This document shows positions 1 through 6,892 of a DNA stretch of 8,269 nucleotides, in pieces; position 1 is the stretch's first letter; each line of letters opens with the position of its first letter. The DNA lies in NCBI GenBank assembly GCA_017643325.1, contig JAEPNS010000061.1, positions 4,477 through 12,745 of the forward strand. The letters run 5' to 3'. This DNA comes from Alphaproteobacteria bacterium (GTDB lineage: Bacteria > Pseudomonadota > Alphaproteobacteria > UBA6615). The notes under the pieces were generated by a model. It saw only the letters and a list, made by a program, of their open reading frames with translations, ran no database searches and had not been told where the DNA came from. Position numbers and translations under genes: made by a program.

Positions 1-2
1 CG

Positions 3-758
3 TCACGCCCGCCGTCCCCGGTGCCCGCGGGGGCGCCCGAACCACGTGCCGCGCAGCCCGGGCAACAGCATGCCCCCGCGCCCGCCGAACCTGCTCCGCG
101 CACGGTCCCGCCGCTGGAGGCCGCCGACCACGTCAACGAGAGCGCCCGCGAGATCGCCGCCGGCTGCGAGAGCCTCGACGCGTTGCGCGAGGCGCTGGTC
201 GCCTTCGACGGCTGCGCCCTGAAGGCGACGGCGACCAACCTCGTGTTCGGGACCGGATCGGCCCCGGCCGACGTCATGCTGATCGGCGAGGCGCCGGGCC
301 GGGACGAGGACCGGCAGGGCGAGCCCTTCGTCGGGGTCAGCGGGCAGCTGCTGGAATCGATGCTCGGTTTCGTCGACCTCGACCGCAACACGAACGCCTA
401 CATCACCAACATCCTGCCCTGGCGGCCGCCCGGCAACCGCCAGCCGACCGGGGCGGAAGTCGCGGCCTGCCTGCCGTTCCTCGAGCGGCACATCGCGCTC
501 GTGGCACCGCGCGTCCTGATGTTCCTCGGCGGCACCGCGGCCAAGACGCTGCTGAACCGCACGGAGGGCATCACGCGCCTGCGCGGCCACTGGTACGAAT
601 ACTCCTCGCCCGCGCTCGAGGCCGCCGGGCTCGGCCCGATCCCGGCGATGGCGAGCCTCCACCCCGCCTACCTGCTGCGCCAGCCCGCCCAGAAGCGCGC
701 CGCCTGGGCCGACCTGCTCGCCGTTCGCGAGAAGCTGGACGCCGGACCGCGGGACTGA
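3..758 (+). CDS. Uracil-DNA glycosylase, family 4-like (5' partial)
   Basis: Removes uracil from DNA to start base excision repair; cytoplasmic. The frame is open to the left edge, so the start probably lies upstream. A GTG at 21 is possible, but the first ~30 residues from it are a Pro/Ala-rich linker, and relatives as I recall them carry an N-terminal helix before such a linker. Numbered from that GTG, the catalytic GEAPG motif is at 89-93, PFVG at 102-105, RPPGNR at 135-140 and the DNA-binding HPAYLLR at 214-220. These are the family 4 (thermophile/actinobacterial type) UDG signatures. Classical family 4 enzymes bind a 4Fe-4S cluster through four cysteines. Here I see only Cys65 and Cys150 at matching places; the first-pair partner is Phe/Asp and the usual KC before RPPGNR is PW. 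Cys49 is the only other cysteine and is poorly placed. Family membership is sure; cluster status and exact substrate range are not. Confidence 0.93.
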   Translation, partial: SRPPSPVPAGAPEPRAAQPGQQHAPAPAEPAPRTVPPLEAADHVNESAREIAAGCESLDALREALVAFDGCALKATATNLVFGTGSAPADVMLIGEAPGRDEDRQGEPFVGVSGQLLESMLGFVDLDRNTNAYITNILPWRPPGNRQPTGAEVAACLPFLERHIALVAPRVLMFLGGTAAKTLLNRTEGITRLRGHWYEYSSPALEAAGLGPIPAMASLHPAYLLRQPAQKRAAWADLLAVREKLDAGPRD

Positions 759-772
759 CGAAGATCAAATGC

Positions 773-795
773 CCGCCAGCCCGGCTTGCTGGCGG
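773..795 (+). terminator. GC-rich hairpin between the glycosylase and transglycosylase genes
   Basis: A perfect 8-bp stem (CCGCCAGC at 773-780 pairing with GCTGGCGG at 788-795) closes a 7-base loop, 15 bases after the glycosylase stop codon. Position and stability fit a transcription terminator or mRNA 3'-end stabiliser. No T run follows, so it is not a textbook intrinsic terminator. The remaining 42 bases to the transglycosylase start contain TAGTAT at 806-811 as a possible -10, but no well-spaced -35. I therefore do not call a promoter, although one is expected if the hairpin ends upstream transcription. Confidence 0.4.
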
Positions 796-837
796 CCCGG
801 ACCGGTAGTATCAATGCGCCGGGTTGGGGATGGATAC

Positions 838-2637
838 ATGACCAGAGTTTTCGATCGATTTTTTGCCGCGCTGGCCATGTCCGCCCTTGTTGCCGCGGCG
901 CTCGCGCCCGCCGCCGTCGCCCAGCAGCCCAAGCCGCGCCCGCTGGAAACCGCGCTCGCCGGGCCCGCCATCATGAACATTCCCGGTGTCGGGACCGTGG
1001 AGGGCGTGCTGTCGGCGGCCGATGCGGCGCGCTACCAGCGCATCTTCGAACTCCAGGACGACGGGCAATGGCGCGCCGCCGAGGCCGTGGTCAGGCGGCT
1101 CACCAACCCGCTGCTGCTGGGCCATGTGCGCGCGCAGAAGTTCCTGCATCCCACGGCGTACCGCTCGCGATACGGCGAGCTGCGCGACTGGCTGCGCGAC
1201 CATGCGGACCACCCCCAGGCGCGGCGCATCCATCGCCTCGCCGTCCTGCGCCAGCCCAAGGGCGCCCGGGCGCCGGCCGCGCCGGTCACGCACAGACTCT
1301 CGATCCCCGGCCCGGTGACCCGCAAGGCCTATGAAGGGCGGCCGCTCTACACGCGCGCGCGCTCGACGGCCGCGCGGCGCACGCAGAGCGAGATCATGCG
1401 CCGGGTCTCGCGCGGCTGGCCGACCGGCGCGAAAGAGATGATCCGTTCGGCGGAAGCCCGGCGAAACCTGTCGGCCGAGCAGATCGCGCAGGGCTGGCGC
1501 GCGATCGCGCGCGGCTATTTCCGCGCCGGCAAGCACGCGGACGCCCTGGACGCGGCGCTGGTCTCGCTGTCGACGGCCCCCGGTGCCGCGCCGCTCGCCT
1601 ACTGGTGGGGCGGGCTGGCCGCTTGGAAGCTCGACCGGATGGAGGATGCGGAAACGCTGTTCGCGGAGCTTTCGCGCGCCGAACGGGCCGCCGATTCCCT
1701 CGTCGCCGCCGGATCCTTCTGGGCCGCCCGGGCCGCCCTGGCCAACGGCAACCCGGCGAACGTCACCCCGTTCCTGGAGACCGGCGCGCGACACCTGCGC
1801 ACGTTCTACGGCCAGCTCTCCGCCCACGCGCTGGGTGACGACCGGCGCTACGCGTGGGACAAGCCCGCCTTCGGGCTCAACGCGTTCCGCGACGTCGCCG
1901 CCACCGACATCGGCGCGCGCGCCATCGGCCTGCTGCAGATCGGACGCGACCATGACGCGGAACGCGAACTCCTCACGCTTGCCGGCGCGCGCCCGCACTT
2001 GCGCGACGACATCCTCGGCCTGGCCGCGCACACGGGACTGCCGGCCGTCTCGCTCAAGCTGTCCGGCTTCGCGGGCTCCGACGTCCGGCTCGCGGCGGCC
2101 TATCCCGTGCCCGCGTGGGAGCCGGAGAGCGGCTACTCGGTCGACCGCGCCCTTGTGCTCGCCTTCGTGCGGCAGGAGTCGGCCTTCAACCGGCGCGCGG
2201 AAAGCCGCGCGGGGGCGCGCGGCCTGATGCAGCTCATGCCGCGCACGGCCAGCTATGTCGGCGGCGAGCGCGCGCTGCGCGGACGCGGGAAGTACAGGCT
2301 CTACGAACCCGACCTGAACCTCGAGCTCGGCCAGCGCTATGTGACCTATCTTCTCGGGCACCGGCGGGTGTCGGGCGACCTGCTGCGGCTGGTGGCGGCC
2401 TACAACGCCGGGCCGGGAAATCTCGGCGCCTGGGAGCGCGCGGTCGAGCATGGCGACGACCCGCTGCTGTTCATCGAATCGCTGCCGTCGCGCGAGACGC
2501 GGCGTTTCGTCGAGCAGATCCTGACCAACCTCTGGCTCTACCGGAACCAGCTGGGCCAGGACACGCCGTCGCTCGACGCGCTGGCGGCAGGCCGCTGGCC
2601 CGCCTACGTCCCGCAGGACCGCCATGGCCGCAACTGA
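838..2637 (+). CDS. Secreted soluble lytic murein transglycosylase (Slt70-like)
   Basis: Cleaves the MurNAc-GlcNAc bond of peptidoglycan in the periplasm, forming 1,6-anhydro-MurNAc ends during wall turnover. The protein is 599 aa. A signal peptide spans about residues 1-28 (basic start, hydrophobic core, AVA before QQ), so the ATG at 838 is preferred over an in-frame ATG at 769, which lies before the intergenic hairpin. GGGGA seven bases upstream supports 838. A long alpha-helical, repeat-like region (about 60-420) matches the superhelical U/L domains of Slt70. The C-terminal SLT domain (about 430-575) has catalytic Glu447 in RQESAF, GLMQLMPRTA at 462-471 and AYNAGPG at 521-527. Length is close to E. 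coli Slt (about 645 aa). There is no lipobox, so it is predicted soluble and periplasmic. Its 3' end overlaps the next gene by 14 bases, suggesting a shared transcript, although the functions are unrelated. Confidence 0.95.
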   Translation: MTRVFDRFFAALAMSALVAAALAPAAVAQQPKPRPLETALAGPAIMNIPGVGTVEGVLSAADAARYQRIFELQDDGQWRAAEAVVRRLTNPLLLGHVRAQKFLHPTAYRSRYGELRDWLRDHADHPQARRIHRLAVLRQPKGARAPAAPVTHRLSIPGPVTRKAYEGRPLYTRARSTAARRTQSEIMRRVSRGWPTGAKEMIRSAEARRNLSAEQIAQGWRAIARGYFRAGKHADALDAALVSLSTAPGAAPLAYWWGGLAAWKLDRMEDAETLFAELSRAERAADSLVAAGSFWAARAALANGNPANVTPFLETGARHLRTFYGQLSAHALGDDRRYAWDKPAFGLNAFRDVAATDIGARAIGLLQIGRDHDAERELLTLAGARPHLRDDILGLAAHTGLPAVSLKLSGFAGSDVRLAAAYPVPAWEPESGYSVDRALVLAFVRQESAFNRRAESRAGARGLMQLMPRTASYVGGERALRGRGKYRLYEPDLNLELGQRYVTYLLGHRRVSGDLLRLVAAYNAGPGNLGAWERAVEHGDDPLLFIESLPSRETRRFVEQILTNLWLYRNQLGQDTPSLDALAAGRWPAYVPQDRHGRN

Positions 2638-3163
2638 CCAGGCCGGCTTCCGGCCGGTGCGGATCGCCGTGCTCACGGTCTCCGACACGCGCACGCGCGA
2701 CGACGACAGGTCGGGCGACACGCTGGAGGAACGCCTGCTCGACGCCGGCCACGAACTGGCCGCGCGCGATATCGTGCGCGACGACCGGGCCGCGATCGCC
2801 GAGCGGTTCCGGACCTGGGCGGAAGACGAGAACATCGAGGTCATCATCTCGACCGGCGGCACCGGCGTGACGGGACGCGACGTGACCCCCGAGGCGCTGT
2901 CGGACGTTGCCGAGAAGAAGGTCGACGGCTTCGGGGAGCTGTTCCGCTGGATCAGCTTCCAGAAGATCGGGACCTCGACGGTGCAGTCCCGCGCCGACGC
3001 CGGGGTGCTGAAGGGCACCTACATCTTCGTCCTGCCCGGCTCGCCCGGCGCGTGCCGCGACGGGTGGGACGAGATCCTGAAGGACCAGCTCGACATCCGG
3101 CACAAGCCCTGCAACTTCGCGGAGCTCCTGCCGCGCCTGCGCGAGCACGAGCCGGACGCCTGA
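2624..3163 (+). CDS. moaB: MoaB/Mog-type molybdenum cofactor biosynthesis protein
   Basis: MogA-type members adenylylate molybdopterin before molybdenum insertion; the role of MoaB-type members is less clear in some bacteria. The protein is 179 aa, the usual length (about 170-195), and is one MoCF-binding domain. The beta-strand AVLTVSDTR is at 15-23. The hallmark TGGTGVTGRDVTPEA (77-91) is the molybdopterin-binding loop with its conserved aspartate, and LPGSPGACRDGWDEIL (137-152) is the second conserved loop. The ATG at 2624 lies inside the end of the transglycosylase gene, with AGGA five bases upstream, which implies translational coupling. Other molybdenum cofactor genes are not in the window. 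The C-terminal block KPCNFAELLPRL is one I recall from the proteobacterial MoaB group. Assignment to MoaB rather than MogA is by resemblance; the domain assignment is firm. Confidence 0.92.
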   Translation: MAATDQAGFRPVRIAVLTVSDTRTRDDDRSGDTLEERLLDAGHELAARDIVRDDRAAIAERFRTWAEDENIEVIISTGGTGVTGRDVTPEALSDVAEKKVDGFGELFRWISFQKIGTSTVQSRADAGVLKGTYIFVLPGSPGACRDGWDEILKDQLDIRHKPCNFAELLPRLREHEPDA

Positions 3164-3174
3164 CCCGGGCAGCC

Positions 3175-4212
3175 ATGAGCGACACCGCCGATTTCGAAAC
3201 CGTCGCCGCGCTGTTGCGTGACGCGGGGATCGCGCACGGCATCACCGCCGGCGATCTCTCCGTGCTGTCGACCAAGGGGATTTCCCACGACCACTGGCGG
3301 ATCGGGGGGAGCGAGCTCGTCCTGCGCATCCCGCGGATGAACCAGTGGGATCTCGGGGACGCGGAGGCGCTGCGCTACCAGGAAACCGCATTCCGCCGCG
3401 CCGCGGAGAGCGGGGCGACGCCGAAATGCATCGCCGCGCTGGCACCGGCCGGGGGGCTGCCGCACGGGGCGCTGGTCGTCGAGGAGATCACCGGGCGCCC
3501 GCCGGACCTGCCGGCCGACCTCGACGCCATCTGCGACGCCCTGACGGCAATCCACGGCGTGCCGCTGCTCGACGAGATCGACATGCCGCCGCTGCGCATA
3601 CACCGCAACCCGATGTCGTCGACCCTGCAGACGATCGAGGAACAGGCGGCCTACCTGCCCGACGCGGGCCTCGATCGCGAGTCCTTGGCCGGCATTCGCG
3701 AGGACCTGAACTGGGCCCGCGAGTTCGCGGGGCACGGCGAACCGGACTTTGCGCTCTGCCTTGCAGGCACCGACACCCATCCGGGCAACTTCCTGATCGA
3801 CGATGCCGGCAAGGCGTGGTTCGTCGACCTGGAGAAAGCGCTGTACGGCGCGGCGCCGATCGACCTCGCCCACGCGACGCTGGCAACCTCGACCGGCTGG
3901 GACCCGGACTGCACCGGCTCGCTCACGCCTGACGACGTGCAGCGCTTCTACCAGCGCTATCTCGACGCCGTCGGCCGCGACCGCGCTGCGGAGCTCGGCC
4001 CCTGGCTGCTGCCGATGCGCCGGCTGACCTGGCTGCGGACGATCACCTGGTTCGCACGCTGGATCGCGGCCTGGTCCGACGGCGGCCACGCCGCGGCGCG
4101 CGACGCGCGGATGCGGGACCATATCCGCCGCCACATCGAACGCTCGTTCGACCCCGAAACGATCGCCGACTGCCGCAGGGACTGGCTCGCGCCGCGCGCG
4201 CTGACGATCTGA
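3175..4212 (+). CDS. APH/choline-kinase-fold phosphotransferase
   Basis: Predicted ATP-dependent kinase of the aminoglycoside phosphotransferase (APH) superfamily, 345 aa, substrate unknown. The family includes choline, homoserine, fructosamine and antibiotic kinases, so the name does not imply resistance. The N-lobe strand SELVLRIPR is at 46-54, the hinge-like segment LVVEEITGRPP at 100-110, and the catalytic loop GTDTHPGNFLID at 198-209, giving catalytic Asp200 and Asn205. The metal-binding aspartate is Asp218 in FVDLEKA. The usual HGD of the catalytic loop reads GTD, so the His two residues before Asp200 is Gly. The N-lobe position where a lysine is common has Arg51. A Trp-rich helical region (284-300) lies near the C-terminus. 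The ATG at 3175 is 11 bases after the moaB stop with GGGCAG upstream, so it is probably co-transcribed. A longer frame reaching back to 3052 only shadows moaB. Fold confident, function open. Confidence 0.82.
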   Translation: MSDTADFETVAALLRDAGIAHGITAGDLSVLSTKGISHDHWRIGGSELVLRIPRMNQWDLGDAEALRYQETAFRRAAESGATPKCIAALAPAGGLPHGALVVEEITGRPPDLPADLDAICDALTAIHGVPLLDEIDMPPLRIHRNPMSSTLQTIEEQAAYLPDAGLDRESLAGIREDLNWAREFAGHGEPDFALCLAGTDTHPGNFLIDDAGKAWFVDLEKALYGAAPIDLAHATLATSTGWDPDCTGSLTPDDVQRFYQRYLDAVGRDRAAELGPWLLPMRRLTWLRTITWFARWIAAWSDGGHAAARDARMRDHIRRHIERSFDPETIADCRRDWLAPRALTI

Positions 4213-4233
4213 AGGCAGGCAACGGGACCAAAT

Positions 4234-4248
4234 GTTCCTGTTTTGTTC
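4234..4248 (+). promoter_or_regulatory. Putative LexA (SOS) box GTTC-N7-GTTC
   Basis: The 15 bases read GTTCCTGTTTTGTTC, an exact match to the direct-repeat LexA operator known in Alphaproteobacteria (GTTC-N7-GTTC). It lies in a 71-base intergenic gap, ends 35 bases before the radical SAM start, and abuts the best -35 candidate, where a repressor would block RNA polymerase. The surrounding bases are also unusually AT-rich for this window. LexA binding is inferred. Confidence 0.72.
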
Positions 4249-4277
4249 TTGATTCCGCCCAAGTGTCGGGCCATATT
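4249..4277 (+). promoter_or_regulatory. Candidate sigma70-type promoter of the radical SAM gene
   Basis: TTGATT at 4249-4254 (4 of 6 to TTGACA) and CATATT at 4272-4277 (4 of 6 to TATAAT) are separated by exactly 17 bases, directly downstream of the LexA-type box. A transcript from here would begin near 4284. That implies either a leaderless mRNA from the ATG at 4284 or a start at the in-frame ATG at 4314. A GANTC site (GATTC, 4251-4255) overlaps the -35. The motif matches are modest; spacing and position are the main support. Confidence 0.4.
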
Positions 4278-4283
4278 TCCGGC

Positions 4284-5465
4284 ATGGCCGACACACTCAA
4301 AAACGAAGACGTCATGGACACCGGCACGGTCGACACCGCCGCCGGGGTCAAGGGCACCGGGGTCACCGGAACGCCATTGCCGGACCGGCCCCGCGCCGGC
4401 CGCGGCGCCGTGTCCAACCGGGCGGGCCGCTTCGAACGGCTGCGCGGCACCCGGATCGACGACGGCTGGCGCGACCTGCAGGACGACGAGCCCGCCCCGC
4501 GCCTCGACACGACGGTCACCTTCGACAACAGCAAGACGGTCATCGCCCGCAACGATTCGCCGGACATCGGTTTCGACCGGTCGATCAACCCCTACCGCGG
4601 CTGCGAGCACGGCTGCATCTACTGCTTCGCGCGGCCGACCCACGCCTGGCTCGGCCTGTCTCCGGGACTGGACTTCGAGACGAAGCTGTTCGCCAAGCCC
4701 GACGCGGCGCGGCTGCTGGAACGCGAGCTCGCCCGCCCGGGCTACCGGCCCCGCACCATCGCGATGGGCACCAACACCGACCCGTACCAGCCCGTCGAGC
4801 GGCGGATGAAGGTCACCCGCTCGATCCTTGAGGTGCTCGCCGCCCACGACCACCCGGTGTCGATCGTGACCAAGAGCGCGCTGGTGACCCGCGACCTCGA
4901 CCTGCTGGCGCCGATGGCCGAGAAGGGCCTTGCGAGCGTCGGCGTCTCGGTGACGACGCTGGACGCGGAGCTGGCCATGGCGATGGAGCCGCGCGCCTCC
5001 CGGCCGGAGCGGCGCCTCGAGACGATCCGCATGCTGTCGGCGGCGGGCATTCCGGTCACGGTCATGATCGCCCCGATCATCCCGGCGCTCAACGACCATG
5101 AGCTCGAGGCGATCATGATCCGCGCCCGGCAGGCCGGCGCGGTCCACGCGAGCTATATCCTGCTGCGCCTGCCGCTGGAGCTGAAGGACCTGTTCGGCGA
5201 GTGGCTGTCGGCGCACCGGCCGGACCGCAAGCAGCGGATCCTCAACCGGATCCGGGAGATGCGTGGCGGCGAGCTCTACGAGAGCCGCTTCGGGTCGCGC
5301 ATGCGCGGGCGCGGCCACGACGCCAGGCTGCTGGAGGAACGGTTCCGGATCGCCTTCCGCCAGCAGGGCTACGAGGAGGAGCGCCCCCGCCTCGACACCG
5401 CGCGCTTCCGCAAGCCCGACCTGCGCGAGGTGCGCGACGGGCAGATGAACCTGTTCGGCAGCTGA
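4284..5465 (+). CDS. SplB-like radical SAM protein (PA0069 family)
   Basis: A radical S-adenosylmethionine enzyme of the spore-photoproduct-lyase-like group (COG1533/Rv2578c/PA0069 type), 393 aa. The reaction in non-spore-formers is not established. The 4Fe-4S motif CX3CX2C is visible as CEHGCIYC (Cys107, 111, 114), preceded by NPYRG. Other group signatures are GRGAVSNRAGRFE (40-52), GTNTDPYQP (162-170), SIVTKS (193-198), the EPRASRPERR block (235-244) and a C-terminal DGQMNLFG (385-392). The start is uncertain. The GTG at 4263 would overlap the promoter candidate. The ATG at 4284 has no Shine-Dalgarno sequence but sits where transcription could begin. The ATG at 4314 has GAAG eight bases upstream. 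The low-complexity Gly/Thr/Asp-rich N-terminus (about 1-35) is probably dispensable. A LexA-type box in the promoter suggests DNA-damage induction, which would fit the SPL resemblance. It appears to be transcribed alone, between this promoter and a hairpin terminator. Confidence 0.9.
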   Translation: MADTLKNEDVMDTGTVDTAAGVKGTGVTGTPLPDRPRAGRGAVSNRAGRFERLRGTRIDDGWRDLQDDEPAPRLDTTVTFDNSKTVIARNDSPDIGFDRSINPYRGCEHGCIYCFARPTHAWLGLSPGLDFETKLFAKPDAARLLERELARPGYRPRTIAMGTNTDPYQPVERRMKVTRSILEVLAAHDHPVSIVTKSALVTRDLDLLAPMAEKGLASVGVSVTTLDAELAMAMEPRASRPERRLETIRMLSAAGIPVTVMIAPIIPALNDHELEAIMIRARQAGAVHASYILLRLPLELKDLFGEWLSAHRPDRKQRILNRIREMRGGELYESRFGSRMRGRGHDARLLEERFRIAFRQQGYEEERPRLDTARFRKPDLREVRDGQMNLFGS

Positions 5466-5482
5466 GCGGTCGTCCTTCACCC

Positions 5483-5508
5483 GGCCTTTTTTCCCGCGAG
5501 GCCTTTTT
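5483..5508 (+). terminator. Small Rho-independent-type terminator after the radical SAM gene
   Basis: GGCCT (5483-5487) pairs with AGGCC (5499-5503) around an 11-base loop, with one further T-G wobble pair inside, followed directly by TTTTT (5504-5508). It begins 17 bases after the radical SAM stop. The short stem and large loop make it weak. The sequence also reads as a direct repeat of GGCCTTTTT. The next gene starts 61 bases later; I see no convincing promoter in that gap, only a weak TTGCGG at 5528 with GATAGC at 5553. Confidence 0.5.
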
Positions 5509-5569
5509 CTCGTCCGGAACGCCCGAATTGCGGTGCCCGCACCGGGCTTTGTGATAGCTTGGCCAGGCC

Positions 5570-6886
5570 ATGCTCTCCAACCACGAACTCCTGCCGCTCG
5601 CCATCGTCGTGCTGGTCGCGCTGTCCTGCGGGCTGCTGCTGACGCGCCTGCGGCAGCCGGCGGTCGTCGGCTACATCGTCGCCGGCCTGGTGCTCGGCCC
5701 GTCCGGCTTCGAGCTGGTGGAGAACGAGGAAAGCATTGGCCTGCTCGCCGAGCTGGGCGTGCTGCTGCTGCTGTTCGTGATCGGCATGGAGCTCAGCCTG
5801 CGCGCCTTCCGGCGGATCTGGAAGATCGCGGTCACGACCGTGCTGCTGCAGACCGGCGGCGCGCTGCTGATGGTCTGGCTGATCGGCCACCAGCTCGGCT
5901 GGCCGGTCACCGCCGTCATGCTGCTGGCCTTCGTGCTGGCGCTGTCGAGCACGGCGGTCGCGGTGAAGATGCTGGAGGACATCGGCGAGCTGCGCACCCG
6001 TACCGGCCGCATCACGGTCGGCATCCTGATCGCGCAGGATCTCGCCGTCGTGCCGATGATCCTGCTGGTGGACCTGGCGGCGATCGGCTCGTTCGATGTC
6101 ATGGCCGTCGGGCGGATCGTCCTGTCGGTCGGCCTGCTGCTGGCGCTGATCCTGTTCCTGTCGCGCCGCCAGCGCCTGACCATACCGTTCCTGGGCGAGG
6201 CGCAGAAGCATTCGGACCTGACCCCGCTGCTGGGACTCGTCTGCTGTTTCGGCGCGGCCACGATCTCCGCCCTGCTCGGCCTGTCGCCGGCCTACGGCGC
6301 CTTCCTCGCCGGGCTGACGATCGGCAACAGCAACCTGCGCGTCGGCATGCTCGACATGGTGATGCCGATCCAGAGCGTTCTGATGATGGTGTTCTTCCTG
6401 TCGGTCGGCCTGCTGATCGACCTGTCGCTCATCTGGAACAACCTCGGGATCATCCTGCTGATGCTGCTGATCGTCACGGTCGGCAAGACGGCGATCAACC
6501 TGGCGATCTTCGCCGCACTGCGCCTGCCCTGGGCACAGGGCCTGCTGGCCGCGCTGATCCTCGCCCAGGTCGGCGAGTTCTCCTTCCTGCTCGGCAATGT
6601 GGGCCTGCAGCGCGAGATCATCTCCATCGACGAGTTCCGGATCATCCTGTCGGTGACGGCGCTGTCGCTGGTGATCTCCCCGCTCTACATGAACGCGATC
6701 CGTCGCCTCTCGCGCGCCGCCTCGTTCCAGCGCGCGTCGATCAAGTACGTCCTGCGGATCGCCTTCGGGCGCGAGGCCGACACCGTCTCCCGGGCGGTCA
6801 GGCGTGTCGCCGCGATAAGGCCGGGCCTGCCGCGCCGCCTGCGCAATGCGTCCAGGGCGCCGGCCGACGACAACGCCGCGGACTGA
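5570..6886 (+). CDS. CPA2-family monovalent cation:proton antiporter, transporter domain only
   Basis: Inner-membrane Na+ or K+/H+ antiporter of the CPA2 (KefB/KefC/GerN) family, 438 aa. About 12-13 hydrophobic segments run from residue 8 to 375. Family marks are RQPAVVGYIVAGLVLGPSG (28-46), the discontinuous-helix motif LSSTAVAVKML (125-135), and IAQDLAVVP (154-162), whose Gln156-Asp157 corresponds to the ion-binding pair. Further marks are SPAYGAFLAGL (239-249) and GEFSFLLG (335-342). KefB and KefC (about 600 aa) continue into a TrkA-N/RCK regulatory domain. This protein instead stops after a basic, cytoplasmic-looking tail of about 60 residues with no GxGxxG motif. The next gene begins six bases later, so no RCK domain follows in another frame. 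The ATG at 5570 has only a weak AGG upstream but gives the expected N-terminus. Ion specificity cannot be read from the sequence. Confidence 0.92.
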   Translation: MLSNHELLPLAIVVLVALSCGLLLTRLRQPAVVGYIVAGLVLGPSGFELVENEESIGLLAELGVLLLLFVIGMELSLRAFRRIWKIAVTTVLLQTGGALLMVWLIGHQLGWPVTAVMLLAFVLALSSTAVAVKMLEDIGELRTRTGRITVGILIAQDLAVVPMILLVDLAAIGSFDVMAVGRIVLSVGLLLALILFLSRRQRLTIPFLGEAQKHSDLTPLLGLVCCFGAATISALLGLSPAYGAFLAGLTIGNSNLRVGMLDMVMPIQSVLMMVFFLSVGLLIDLSLIWNNLGIILLMLLIVTVGKTAINLAIFAALRLPWAQGLLAALILAQVGEFSFLLGNVGLQREIISIDEFRIILSVTALSLVISPLYMNAIRRLSRAASFQRASIKYVLRIAFGREADTVSRAVRRVAAIRPGLPRRLRNASRAPADDNAAD

Positions 6887-6892
6887 CCCGGC

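Noticed and set aside
769..837. N-terminal extension of the transglycosylase from an ATG at 769
   Set aside because: It would begin just before the hairpin and place 23 residues ahead of a clear signal peptide. A ribosome-binding site supports 838 instead.
811..3018. 735-codon open frame on the - strand opposite the transglycosylase and moaB genes
   Set aside because: Long antisense frames are common in DNA this GC-rich. The translation is Arg/Ala/Gly-rich with no motif, and the + strand genes are unambiguous.
3175..4212. Antibiotic resistance (aminoglycoside phosphotransferase) gene
   Set aside because: Only the fold is shared. The chromosomal core context, the lack of mobile-element signs and the divergent catalytic loop give no support for a resistance role.
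3957..5480. 507-codon - strand frame opposite the radical SAM gene
   Set aside because: It runs across the intergenic promoter and LexA-type box and lacks domain signatures. The + strand frame has the CX3CX2C motif and family blocks.
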